12,831 bases of DNA from Syntrophaceae bacterium UBA4059. Its GTDB lineage: Bacteria; Desulfobacterota; Syntrophia; Syntrophales; Smithellaceae. This document shows positions 1 to 6,929 of the stretch, one piece after another. The stretch spans positions 801-13,631 of the forward strand of contig DFZJ01000169.1 of assembly GCA_002382045.1 (NCBI GenBank), in the 5' to 3' direction. Under the pieces are notes generated by a model that was given only the letters and a program-made list of their open reading frames with translations, was not told where the DNA came from and made no database searches. The stretch's first letter is position 1. The number at the start of each line of letters is the position of its first letter. The position numbers and the translations under genes were made by a program.

Positions 1-14
1 CCTGAAATTTTCAT
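1..14 (-). CDS. Start of next late gene (partial; probable tail protein)
   Basis: An ATG at 14-12 reads Met-Lys-Ile-Ser before the window ends. It is preceded on the minus strand by AGGAGGAG about 6 bases upstream, one of the strongest ribosome binding sites in the window, which suggests a highly expressed product. In HK97-like phages the gene after the DUF3168 tail completion protein is usually the major tail subunit, so that is the expected identity by position only. Four residues cannot show function. Confidence 0.5.
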
Positions 15-38
15 TTTAATCTCCTCCTGTTTTTGTAT

Positions 39-1367
39 TTAAGCTACTTTCTTTTCCTCTCCTATTGCCGCCGATGTTTCAAATATTAATTCCCCGTCTG
101 GGGGTAGCCCCAGCGCCGTCGAATCAACTCTGATATTTTTAAACCGCTCATAAAGTCTTTTAAAGTTTTGCACAAAAAGATCATCGGGGTACCATTCGAA
201 TGACCTCATACAATAGTGTTGAGCGTAGGCGTCAATAACCCATGCGCTACCACCCATTTCCCAAGCCTTCAACACGCAAAGCGTCCCGTAAAGGTCAAAT
301 CCCTCGAAGGACTCTTCAAACCGAAATCCCTTCTTCATATTGAATATCAAACAGCATTCATCGAAACAGCATGCCGGTTGCGGAAACTCATGAATGTGTT
401 TCGTGTTGAAGTCCAGCGGGATTCTCATATCATGAAATTGTCCGGCAATGCGCCCCTGCATGTCCTTTCCAATAATCCCGGCGCACAGCCAATTATCAGG
501 CAGTTTTGAAAGCTGATCTTTCACCTGATCTATCCATCCCGCGCCGTAATACATATCCTGATGTGTCAATATACCAACGTCCGCACCGTCGGCGTCAATC
601 TTATCAAGCAGAAAGTTTAAGCCTTTTGTGGCGCTTTCCGGGTTTTTGATGAAATGGCATTTGGTTTTTTTGGGGAACTTCGATTGCTGCAATACCATGT
701 TGAGGCGCAGCGGATCGTTGACCATAACGCCGAAAGAAATATCAAGCCCCTTTTCCCAGCGTCCCGGCTCATAGAAATTGAACAGCACAAACAGGTCAGG
801 CCGGTAGGCGATCTGTTCATCATCCTCTTTATGGTGAATTGCCATTTCACCGTCCCAACAATGATATTCCTCATTGAAGAAATGACCCTTGAATATTTTC
901 CCCTTGACAAAAGACTGTTGTGCGCTGATCTCTCCTACCCGGATGTTTTCGGGGCTGGCGATTAAGGTCGTCGTCGGATACCGCCGAATCTGAGGGGTAT
1001 CTCTCGGAATCTGATAACCGCGTTTCATGGAGATGATTACAATGTCATCATCCATCTTTCGGGTTTCGTCAAAGACGTTTGGCTCATACATATCGTCATC
1101 ATCGACCGTCACATAGTAGTCGTCATCTGATATGGGGCAGTTCTTTATGAACCAGTTCCGCTTGAAGTTCCCCGGCATCATCACCTTGCAGTCTTTCGAG
1201 TCCATTGGAATGATAAAAGGTTTTATCCATAGCTCCTCTTTAAAGGCGGTAAGTTCATTCAGAAACATGATCGGATGAAGAATCACCCTCATCGGCCGGT
1301 AAGCCTCAATCAGCTTTTCCTTATTTTCGTGCCGCATAAAAGGCATTATTAGATGGATATTCTTCAT
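39..1367 (-). CDS. Two-module glycosyltransferase
   Basis: This 442-residue protein probably transfers sugar from a nucleotide sugar and appears to hold two GT-A-like modules. The first (about 1-205) carries an acidic VDDDD run at 88-92, the expected place of the metal-binding DxD motif, and WDGE at 171-174, similar to the acceptor-side ED motif of family 2 enzymes. The second (about 206-410) has LTHQD at 267-271 and FDECC at 335-339, followed by an EGFDLYG stretch. This resembles the Glyco_tranf_2_5-type domains that use HQD in place of DxD. There is no signal peptide or membrane span, so it should act in the cytoplasm. Its ATG overlaps the stop of the methyltransferase gene by 4 bases (ATGA), so the two are co-translated. 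The substrate is unknown. A phage structural protein is the natural guess from context, with surface polysaccharide as an alternative. The glycosyltransferase class is fairly sure; the two-module reading is moderately sure. Confidence 0.8.
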   Translation of the reverse strand: MKNIHLIMPFMRHENKEKLIEAYRPMRVILHPIMFLNELTAFKEELWIKPFIIPMDSKDCKVMMPGNFKRNWFIKNCPISDDDYYVTVDDDDMYEPNVFDETRKMDDDIVIISMKRGYQIPRDTPQIRRYPTTTLIASPENIRVGEISAQQSFVKGKIFKGHFFNEEYHCWDGEMAIHHKEDDEQIAYRPDLFVLFNFYEPGRWEKGLDISFGVMVNDPLRLNMVLQQSKFPKKTKCHFIKNPESATKGLNFLLDKIDADGADVGILTHQDMYYGAGWIDQVKDQLSKLPDNWLCAGIIGKDMQGRIAGQFHDMRIPLDFNTKHIHEFPQPACCFDECCLIFNMKKGFRFEESFEGFDLYGTLCVLKAWEMGGSAWVIDAYAQHYCMRSFEWYPDDLFVQNFKRLYERFKNIRVDSTALGLPPDGELIFETSAAIGEEKKVA

Positions 1368-2044
1368 GCTTTCCCTTTCTTCTCATTATGGATAATCCCG
1401 ATTCCCTGAGAGGGATTGACGGATGTATAGTCAAGAAATGTGACTGGCTTTTTCCCTTTGATTGTCTCCCAAAATTCTACTACTTCTGGACAACTTAATT
1501 CCTGTATATCGTGGATCATACAAATCTTTGCATATTGACCGACGTTGTCATAATCCCGCTTCACCCATCCATCAATATGATCGCCATCAATAAACACAAG
1601 ATCAAATTCCTTGCCGGAAAGTTGGTCACTGTTCACCGATTTGAATGACATGAACAGATTAGTTTCTATGATTGCCCGTATTTCGTCGTTGAGAAACTGA
1701 GTAGGGTCAATTCCAAGGCATTTTATATCCGGGTTGAATCTCCTTAGATATTCCGATATAAACAGGAATGTTCCCCCCTGAAAAATACCAATTTCCAGAT
1801 ATGAATTGATTTTAAGTGAAGATAAATAAACCAGTGCCTTGGCTATCTGATTAGGGGTCTGATATATACCGGCCATTTCAACAGAAGCATTTTTAAATTT
1901 CTCATCCTCTCCGAAAGCATCCGGGCCCCATTGAACAATTCCAAAGGCCCGGACAAGGTTCGCCACAACTTCGGCATTCTCCAATGCGTTAATTGGCAGG
2001 CACCGAATAAGATTTTGAACCGCTATGATGTTTTTATTTTTCAT
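1364..2044 (-). CDS. Class I SAM-dependent methyltransferase
   Basis: This is a 226-residue Rossmann-fold methyltransferase of the Methyltransf_24 / cephalosporin-hydroxylase-like type. Motif I is YLEIGIFQGG at 82-91 (SAM-binding glycines). An acidic GID at 111-113 fits the end of strand 2. FDLVFIDGDH at 147-156 plus IHDI at 177-180 form the Asp/His cluster that binds a metal in metal-dependent sugar and small-molecule O-methyltransferases of this family. The first 60 residues are a less recognisable helical extension. The ATG start overlaps the preceding 63-residue gene by 11 bases, and the stop overlaps the glycosyltransferase start. The pairing suggests methylation of a sugar or of the glycosylated product, which is inference. 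By eye the gene is richer in A+T than the capsid genes, which would fit separate acquisition. It does not look like a DNA methyltransferase: no DPPY or PC motif is visible. Confidence 0.8.
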   Translation of the reverse strand: MKNKNIIAVQNLIRCLPINALENAEVVANLVRAFGIVQWGPDAFGEDEKFKNASVEMAGIYQTPNQIAKALVYLSSLKINSYLEIGIFQGGTFLFISEYLRRFNPDIKCLGIDPTQFLNDEIRAIIETNLFMSFKSVNSDQLSGKEFDLVFIDGDHIDGWVKRDYDNVGQYAKICMIHDIQELSCPEVVEFWETIKGKKPVTFLDYTSVNPSQGIGIIHNEKKGKA

Positions 2045-2225
2045 ATGTATTCGCCCTTTCTTCCGCCGTGGAATCCCAGTCTTCAGCCGCTTCCGCCGCT
2101 TCGTCGGGTGTCCGTTTACCGTCGGTCATAAAAATTCTTTCGTCGCTCCCCATCGCTTGAGGTTCCTCAATCCACCGATATGCTATCCACTCCGCTCGAG
2201 TTATGTCAGATAAGTTTTTTTCCAT
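2034..2225 (-). CDS. Small acidic protein of unknown function
   Basis: This 63-residue protein was not recognised. The first half is mixed, with tryptophans at 13 and 18. The second half (about 38-62) is rich in Glu, Asp and Ala and is probably helical. There is no signal peptide, membrane span or cysteine. Its ATG overlaps the last base of the upstream stop (TAATG), and no good Shine-Dalgarno site is visible, so it is probably made by translational coupling. Its end overlaps the methyltransferase start by 11 bases. The position between a tail completion gene and the expected tail tube gene is common for tiny lineage-specific phage proteins. It is judged real because of the tight overlaps on both sides. 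Confidence 0.6.
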   Translation of the reverse strand: MEKNLSDITRAEWIAYRWIEEPQAMGSDERIFMTDGKRTPDEAAEAAEDWDSTAEERANTYEK

Positions 2226-2638
2226 TATGACGATACCTGTGTGACTACTTCATAATCCGCCGCCCAATGCTTCACGCTCTGAACGCCATCTGCAACTGTA
2301 ATATCTTCCACCATCGTTGTTAAATTGACTTCGTGCATCCATGCCAATGTATTGCTTGTAATGGTCATCGAACAGTCGTCAAACAACGTTTTTAAATACC
2401 CATACATGGTGCTGATTTCAACAGCCGATGGGTTCGCACTGAAAAGCGAAACCTGAATCAATGTTTGTTGACCCTTCTTAACGAACGCGTCATCTGGCGT
2501 TGAGGACACGACAAAATAAACAACATAGGGAAACTCGCAGTTATCCGGGGCCTGATCCAAGTAAATGCGCCCACCGACGTAGGAGCTTAAATCAGAACCT
2601 GTAAATTTGGAGTATATGGCTGTCAGGATGTTTTTCAT
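2225..2638 (-). CDS. Tail completion protein, DUF3168 / gp17-like
   Basis: This 137-residue protein matches the DUF3168 family (SPP1 gp17 / HK97 gp10-like). These proteins form the ring that caps the tail tube and docks it to the head connector. Family-like features are the N-terminal helix followed by GGRIYLDQAP (about 22-31) and FPYVVYFVVS (36-45), the central strand with a QTLIQVSLFS-type segment, and the following helix with YGYLKTLFDD (about 79-88). The length is normal for the family. The start overlaps the head closure stop by 4 bases (ATGA) and the end shares a base with the next start. Position after connector and head closure genes is exactly as expected. Assignment rests on length, order and motif style, not on a search. 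Confidence 0.75.
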   Translation of the reverse strand: MKNILTAIYSKFTGSDLSSYVGGRIYLDQAPDNCEFPYVVYFVVSSTPDDAFVKKGQQTLIQVSLFSANPSAVEISTMYGYLKTLFDDCSMTITSNTLAWMHEVNLTTMVEDITVADGVQSVKHWAADYEVVTQVSS

Positions 2639-2955
2639 GTCGCCTCTTTACAATACAAATCATAGTATTCATTTTTCTCGCCCGGGTTGACTATGCTCAC
2701 AATCGCAAAATAACGGTTGTTGTATTTTAGCCGCCACGAACTTTTAAAAACGCTCAAATGCCTGATCCTAATCCGGTGACTAATAATCAAAGTTGTCGCG
2801 CTTGCCTGATTCCGTTCGTTGCTTGTCGCATCCCATATCGCCGCGTTTATTGTTCTAAGCGTTGTCCAGACAGTTGTAAATCCCCCCATGCCGTCGCTAA
2901 CCTTCGTCGGGGCCTGAATCTCTATACGTTTGTTTAAATCGCCGCTTCTTAACAT
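2635..2955 (-). CDS. Phage head closure protein (SPP1 gp16-like)
   Basis: This 106-residue protein fits the phage head-tail joining family (PF05521), which closes the portal channel after DNA packaging and provides the docking surface for the tail. The N-terminus beginning MLRSGDLNKRIEIQ and then DGMGGFTTVWT (about 21-31) is the typical opening of this family, followed by a beta-rich body. The start was set at the second Met. A GGAG lies 6 bases before it, and it gives the standard family N-terminus, whereas the ATG 12 bases upstream adds only MEFC. It overlaps the connector gene by 7 bases and the tail completion gene by 4 bases. Confidence 0.85.
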   Translation of the reverse strand: MLRSGDLNKRIEIQAPTKVSDGMGGFTTVWTTLRTINAAIWDATSNERNQASATTLIISHRIRIRHLSVFKSSWRLKYNNRYFAIVSIVNPGEKNEYYDLYCKEAT

Positions 2956-3935
2956 GCAAAACTCCACAACTTATGTGCATAAAGTAGATTGTGAACTGCC
3001 TTCGTGCTTCGTGATTCTGCCGAAACCAGCGTGCCGATAATCGGTTCGCCCCGGTCTGCATAACGATCCGCCACCATTAACATGATTGCCTGTTTGATCT
3101 TGCTCGGGACATAATCCGCCGCTTCCCAGCCGCAAACAAATTCAATCGTAATAGGGTTCGACGGGTAAAGAGTAACAGACGGCCAGCTCACGCCATAGGG
3201 CAACACAATCCGCCCGACTTGATCCCCGCCCAGCACCGCAGCAACGTTTGTCTCAACCAGATAGTCGGTGCCTTCGATCATCGTTGTTTCAGTCCCGTCC
3301 GTGTCTTTATATGTGATAGACGTGACTGATTGAAGGTTGCCAAAGGGAAGTTCAATGTAATCCTTGGTTGGAAAGCAACAGAGATACCCCTTGTAAGTGG
3401 CCGTCAATAGCTGCCGTCCTGTGAAGTCTTCTGCGTCTTCAATGGCGCTTTGGAGCTTCTCAAGTAGCAGGTCGTCTTCTGCCGTCGTCGCTTCGTTCAC
3501 GAGGACGGACGTTCCGAACTCGCAGGCAGCCAGGAGCACCTTCGACGCCGTTCGTATATATTGCTTCGATCCGGTATATTGCTTTTTATAGTCGGCGTTA
3601 TCGTTAGCCGTGGTGACTTGGGCAAACGCACCACCAGTCCAGTCGTTATAAGGCCCGGTCAAAACATCGGCTTCCTGAATTTTCGTGTCAACGGTTCCAG
3701 TATCCCCGTTCGTTCCGTGGTGGACAATAACATCGGCCTGTTTCCCGAGCACGTCCACGCCAGTTCCGACGTGGGTATAAGCACCACCGGCACTGATACC
3801 CTTTGCCCCATAGGATAGGCATTGCGTCAGAGTCAGGTTCCCATCAAAGGTGCCGGAATCAATGCGAAGGTGCGATTTCAGTTCTGCGAGGCTGATTGGC
3901 AGTAAAACGGGCGCTACTGTTTGGACGGTTTTCAT
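2949..3935 (-). CDS. Head-tail connector protein (gp6-like) with inserted domain
   Basis: This protein forms the ring below the portal (HK97 gp6-like fold). The family signature is split. Residues 1-28 contain PISLAELKSHLRID, and the rest of the core resumes near 150 with TTAEDDLLLEKLQSAIEDAEDF then TGRQLLTATY. It continues with LPFGNLQSVTSITY (about 196-209), a VCGW segment and a helical C-terminus ending near 328. Normal relatives are about 100-200 residues long and run directly from the first motif to the second. Here about 120 residues (roughly 29-148) are inserted. They are Gly/Thr-rich and predicted beta, ending in a DWTGGAFAQV and YTGSKQYIRT pattern. That insert resembles the decoration-like protein encoded at 5611-5183. 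AAGGTG precedes the ATG, 8 bases after the previous stop. The connector identity is fairly sure; the origin of the insert is inference. Confidence 0.82.
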   Translation of the reverse strand: MKTVQTVAPVLLPISLAELKSHLRIDSGTFDGNLTLTQCLSYGAKGISAGGAYTHVGTGVDVLGKQADVIVHHGTNGDTGTVDTKIQEADVLTGPYNDWTGGAFAQVTTANDNADYKKQYTGSKQYIRTASKVLLAACEFGTSVLVNEATTAEDDLLLEKLQSAIEDAEDFTGRQLLTATYKGYLCCFPTKDYIELPFGNLQSVTSITYKDTDGTETTMIEGTDYLVETNVAAVLGGDQVGRIVLPYGVSWPSVTLYPSNPITIEFVCGWEAADYVPSKIKQAIMLMVADRYADRGEPIIGTLVSAESRSTKAVHNLLYAHKLWSFAC

Positions 3936-3943
3936 ACTTCACC

Positions 3944-4486
3944 TTAAGCGTTAAGATAATATCCACCGGCCACCAGAGGCCGCCATAAAACTGTTACGTC
4001 CGCAATCTTGCCCGCGCCAGCCGACCCGCCGCCGATGGTCAACTGAATTTTCTTAGTCACCGCGGTCACGACCGGCCCACGGAATGTATAGAAGAAATTG
4101 CCGGTCAGATTTGCCTTTGCGCCCGCTACCGCTGAAAGTATCTCAATGGCTGCAACGTCATCCGTCGCAACCGAAATGCCGGTGAATGTTGCTACGGAAT
4201 GTAGATCATCTGGAACATGGACAATCACGGCATCAATAAATAGTGCTTGCGCCGTGGCTGTCATTACGTCATAAACTGCCTCTGCCTGTGCAAGCGAAAT
4301 CTGTTTATAATTGATGGTCGTTTCCGGCATGTATGATTTCGGCAACCAGGCAAAACCGGTATAGATGAACATAAGACCGGTGTTAACTTCGAAGAATGTT
4401 GCGCCTGCATTGACACTTGTTGGTTTCGTATCCGTGGAAAGGCCGATGAAACGATTGTTGGTTGCGCCTATTGCTTGAACTGTCAT
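3944..4486 (-). CDS. Capsid-adjacent virion protein, unknown role
   Basis: This 180-residue protein sits between fibre-like and connector genes. The N-terminus has RFIGLSTDTKPT (12-23), AGATFFEVNTG (27-37) and FIYTGFAWLP (40-49). This module recurs at the start of small phage structural proteins. The remainder is predicted beta strand with Gly/Ala-rich turns (GGGSAGAGK at 152-160) and ends in a WRPL segment, with no signal peptide or membrane span. The composition, position and a strong GAGGAGGG ribosome binding site 8 bases before the ATG suggest an abundant virion component. A decoration or minor head role is possible, but nothing specific can be assigned. Confidence 0.7.
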   Translation of the reverse strand: MTVQAIGATNNRFIGLSTDTKPTSVNAGATFFEVNTGLMFIYTGFAWLPKSYMPETTINYKQISLAQAEAVYDVMTATAQALFIDAVIVHVPDDLHSVATFTGISVATDDVAAIEILSAVAGAKANLTGNFFYTFRGPVVTAVTKKIQLTIGGGSAGAGKIADVTVLWRPLVAGGYYLNA

Positions 4487-4516
4487 TTTTTAAACCCTCC
4501 TCTTTTTTGGGGTTAA

Positions 4517-4539
4517 AGGCCGGGAATTTCACCCGGCCT
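4517..4539 (-). other. GC-rich hairpin ahead of the 4486 gene
   Basis: A perfect 8-base inverted repeat (AGGCCGGG at 4517-4524, CCCGGCCT at 4532-4539) has a 7-base loop. It lies 11 bases past the stop of the fibre-like gene and about 14 bases before the ribosome binding site of the next gene. No run of U follows on the transcribed strand, so it is not a standard intrinsic terminator. A role in mRNA processing, stability or partial attenuation is possible. Confidence 0.7.
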
Positions 4540-4550
4540 GATTAAAAATC

Positions 4551-5126
4551 TTATTCACCTGTAATTGTAATGGCCGCCGTCACCTGTGCATAGCCAACCA
4601 TATACCAGATTGTTCCATCGCAGATCATATCTATCCGGTCTCCCGCAAGTGCTTGGTTGTGAACAAATGTTGCCGTAGTTCCGCCGGCGGACACGTCCCC
4701 GATGGCATCAGCCGCGATAACACATAACCCCTTGAGAACTTTCTGTGTCGTGCCATTAGTAACGATAGTATAACCATTGGAAGTCGGGGCGGTTTTTACG
4801 ATGAACGTAAATCTAAGCCCCGCCGCCGGAGCCGGAAGCGTCGATTGGAACCCCGCCGCTGCATTAAGGAAAAATGTTTTTCCGCTTTCAGCCGCCAGAA
4901 TAACATTTGTCTCCGTAACAACTTCCACTCCGGATGCAGGAACGGACACGGTGTTAAGCTGTGCCGCCGTCGCGTTGATAGCGGTTCCGGCAATTTTTAA
5001 GGATCCACCAGACTCAACGTCTATAGCGCCGCCGGATTCGACGGTAATTTGACCGCCGCTGGCAACCACTTCTTCGTCGCCGCCCTGCTTGTGGTAAACC
5101 TTTGATTGATAGGTCGTATCACTCAT
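4551..5126 (-). CDS. Head-fibre-like virion protein with SGG repeats
   Basis: This 191-residue protein is beta-rich. Residues 20-43 are three tandem 8-residue units (VVASGGQI, TVESGGAI, DVESGGSL), as expected for a narrow beta-helical or fibre stalk. They are followed by KIAG and the motif NATAAQLN at 51-58, which is common where phage fibre stalks meet the next domain. The C-terminal part (about 70-190) is a beta-sandwich-like region with LPAPAAGLRFTFIV at 97-110. There is no signal peptide. The arrangement recalls small head fibre or decoration proteins attached to capsids. The ATG has GGAG about 10 bases upstream. The role is inferred from repeats and position; a specific receptor or ligand is unknown. 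Confidence 0.7.
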   Translation of the reverse strand: MSDTTYQSKVYHKQGGDEEVVASGGQITVESGGAIDVESGGSLKIAGTAINATAAQLNTVSVPASGVEVVTETNVILAAESGKTFFLNAAAGFQSTLPAPAAGLRFTFIVKTAPTSNGYTIVTNGTTQKVLKGLCVIAADAIGDVSAGGTTATFVHNQALAGDRIDMICDGTIWYMVGYAQVTAAITITGE

Positions 5127-5147
5127 TTTTTATTTCTCCTTTTCTTA

Positions 5148-5175
5148 TCCGAGCGGCCCCGAAAGACCGCCCGGA
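5148..5175 (-). other. GC-rich hairpin ahead of the 5126 gene
   Basis: An inverted repeat of TCCGAGCGG (5148-5156) and CCGCCCGGA (5167-5175) forms a 9-base stem with one A-C mismatch and a 10-base loop. It begins 7 bases past the stop of the decoration-like gene and ends about 8 bases before the ribosome binding site of the fibre-like gene. There is no U-tract on the transcribed strand. It occupies the same place as the hairpins at 4517 and 5640. Confidence 0.55.
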
Positions 5176-5182
5176 ATTACTG

Positions 5183-5611
5183 TTAGATCACGGGCGAATC
5201 CTGCAAGTGACCTTTGACCAAACTGATCGAGAACGGGATTGAGATCGTTCCGGTAACGGTTCCGGCAAGCTCTAAATATCGCTTACCGCCGATATAACCG
5301 AAATGATACACGGTGTCATCTTCATCGGTTCCATCAATGGTTAGAATCGTTCCGCTGGTGATATCGGAAACTCCAAGCATATCTTTGTCTTCAACGGCTG
5401 CGTATGTCGTACCGTCGTCGCTGTGTTTGAGCGTGAAGACAATCTTGTTGCTTGAGTCTAATCCGACTCCGCCCCCGTCCACTCCTGCGTCAATGACCAA
5501 TTCCGCAGAATTGCACCCGGAGAGATCAATGTCCGTAATGGTCTGCGTTGTGGCAACGGCAATCGCGTGCAGTAACGAGGTGACTTCAATATTGTTGTGA
5601 AGGTCTTTCAT
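5183..5611 (-). CDS. Probable capsid decoration protein
   Basis: This 142-residue protein is encoded directly after the major capsid protein, where head decoration or stabilisation proteins usually lie. It starts MKDLHNNIEV, an opening widely seen in small capsid-adjacent phage proteins. It then shows alternating beta segments: IDLSGCNSAELVIDAG (28-43), IVFTLKHSDDGTTY (57-70), and YIGGKRYLEL (106-115) close to the C-terminus. No signal or membrane segment is present. The ribosome binding site AGGAGG lies 9 bases before the ATG, fitting high expression. The DGTTY and GGKRYLEL pattern is echoed in the insert of the connector at 3935-2949. The virion role is inferred; a precise fold is not known from sequence alone. 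Confidence 0.72.
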   Translation of the reverse strand: MKDLHNNIEVTSLLHAIAVATTQTITDIDLSGCNSAELVIDAGVDGGGVGLDSSNKIVFTLKHSDDGTTYAAVEDKDMLGVSDITSGTILTIDGTDEDDTVYHFGYIGGKRYLELAGTVTGTISIPFSISLVKGHLQDSPVI

Positions 5612-5639
5612 ATCTTTTTTCCTCCTAAGTTTTTTTTAA

Positions 5640-5660
5640 TGGGGCCATGTTTAGGCCCCA
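5640..5660 (-). other. GC-rich hairpin between capsid and decoration genes
   Basis: A perfect 7-base inverted repeat (TGGGGCC at 5640-5646, GGCCCCA at 5654-5660) has a 7-base loop. It lies in the 101-base gap after the capsid stop, 13 bases before the AGGAGG of the decoration-like gene. On the transcribed strand it is followed by TTAAAAAAAA rather than U, so it is not a typical terminator. The remaining 52 bases between the capsid stop and the hairpin hold nothing recognisable. Confidence 0.7.
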
Positions 5661-5712
5661 GTTGTAATTATCGAGAAACACTGAACACCATTCGGCATCG
5701 CCGTCACACCAC

Positions 5713-6927
5713 CTAACTGGTTGCAATCTTAAGCGTTTTCACACTTTCATACATGATGATGCCTCCCCCGACCCGCTTCGTCGTGTAGAAGGCGACATAG
5801 GGTTTGGCGGAATACGGATCCCGCAGGACGCGGATTCCAACTCGGTCAACGATAAGATACGCGCGTTTGAAGTTTGCGAAAAATACCGGGTAGGTGCCTG
5901 CGCCGATGTCGGCTACATTGTCGTCAATCTCAACCGGCTTGCCCAATAGAGTTTCCGGCACACCTGCTTCCAGACCAGGACGCCAGATGTAATTCCCTTG
6001 CCCGTCTTTCAGGACTCGGATTTTTCCGAGCGTGGTATCATTCATCAACCACGCCGCACCATTGCGATAAGGCGCTTTCAGCGCATGAACCAGATCAATC
6101 AGCTTGTCGGCGCTGTTCAGTAGTGTTGCATGGCCGCCCGCGATATAACCGACCTCGCCCCATGAATAACTGGAATTTGCGGCCATTGTGTAAGACGCGA
6201 TTCCCTTGGGTTTGGACACGCCATCGCCTGTAATGAAGGCCGCGCCTTCCTCTTCCGCGAACTCATTGGCCACCTCGTTGGCAATCCATTGCTCAATATT
6301 GATGCGGGAATCATCAAGCAGTGTCTGGGTTGCATAAGGCATGGCATAAATTTCTTTGGCGTTGATGATGATTTGCGCCAGCGCGGAAACATCCGTTTCG
6401 GCCCGAGCGCCCTTTTCCGCCGTCCACCCGGATGTCGTGCCGCCCTTGCTGACAAGCCGCTTATATTCGTCGGTTCCGATGTTGATAACCGTTGCTAACC
6501 GGCGCATAGCCGACACTTTGGGAAGAACACGGTCAATGGCTGCTTCCATCTCTTCGGGAACTGTGAACCCACCAGCGGTGTCGTCGCCGGAAGAAGCGGA
6601 TGCCTGAATCTGCAAATCCTTGAGATTGCCTTCAATGCCTTTTCTGAACCACGATTCAAACGCGGCCTTGTGTTCGGCTTTTACCCTGTTGACCTCCGTT
6701 CCGCCTCCGCCTGGGAACTGGCTACGCGCAACCGCCGCTTCGACGTTTTCAAGCTGCCGCTTTAAGTCGCCCATCGCCGTCAAGTCGGCGTTGATCTTTT
6801 CCACTTTCTCCGCAAGCAGCGGATCGGTATGACCCTTCTTTTCGATTTCTTTCAGTCGCTTGTCGTTTTCAGCCTTGAACGTTTCAAATGCCTTGCCGAT
6901 GTCCTCAATAATATCTTTGAGTTCCAT
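5713..6927 (-). CDS. Major capsid protein, HK97 family
   Basis: This 404-residue protein forms the icosahedral shell. Residues 1 to about 105 are a charged coiled coil (delta domain) that acts as a built-in scaffold and is removed during maturation. The mature part begins near the QIQASASSGDDTAGG segment (about 106-120) followed by FTVPEEM. HK97-fold signatures are KLVSKGGTTSGWTAE-like residues with GWTAEKGA in the N-arm and E-loop region, then the long spine helix with LLDDSRINIEQWIANEVANE. A GDGVSKPKGI segment follows, and then the P-domain and A-domain. Length is normal for the family. The ribosome binding site GGAGG is embedded in the last codons of the protease gene, 2 bases upstream in the operon. 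The protease at 7754-6930 should perform the delta-domain cleavage. The exact site is inferred. Confidence 0.95.
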   Translation of the reverse strand: MELKDIIEDIGKAFETFKAENDKRLKEIEKKGHTDPLLAEKVEKINADLTAMGDLKRQLENVEAAVARSQFPGGGGTEVNRVKAEHKAAFESWFRKGIEGNLKDLQIQASASSGDDTAGGFTVPEEMEAAIDRVLPKVSAMRRLATVINIGTDEYKRLVSKGGTTSGWTAEKGARAETDVSALAQIIINAKEIYAMPYATQTLLDDSRINIEQWIANEVANEFAEEEGAAFITGDGVSKPKGIASYTMAANSSYSWGEVGYIAGGHATLLNSADKLIDLVHALKAPYRNGAAWLMNDTTLGKIRVLKDGQGNYIWRPGLEAGVPETLLGKPVEIDDNVADIGAGTYPVFFANFKRAYLIVDRVGIRVLRDPYSAKPYVAFYTTKRVGGGIIMYESVKTLKIATS

Positions 6928-6929
6928 AT

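Noticed and set aside
216..965. Plus-strand open frames opposite the glycosyltransferase gene
   Set aside because: They lie wholly inside a convincing minus-strand gene, have no ribosome binding site and encode no recognisable motif.
1364..2044. DNA methyltransferase acting with the Mom-like protein
   Set aside because: No DPPY/NPPY or PC catalytic motif is visible, and the metal-type Asp/His cluster and pairing with a glycosyltransferase fit small-molecule or sugar methylation better.
4517..5660. Intrinsic terminators at the three intergenic hairpins
   Set aside because: The stems lack a following U run on the transcribed strand, and the operon continues beyond each, so a standard terminator is not supported.
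4777..6832. Many plus- and minus-strand frames of 65-119 residues inside the fibre-like, decoration and capsid genes
   Set aside because: These are out-of-frame readings of strong virion genes with biased composition and no family resemblance.
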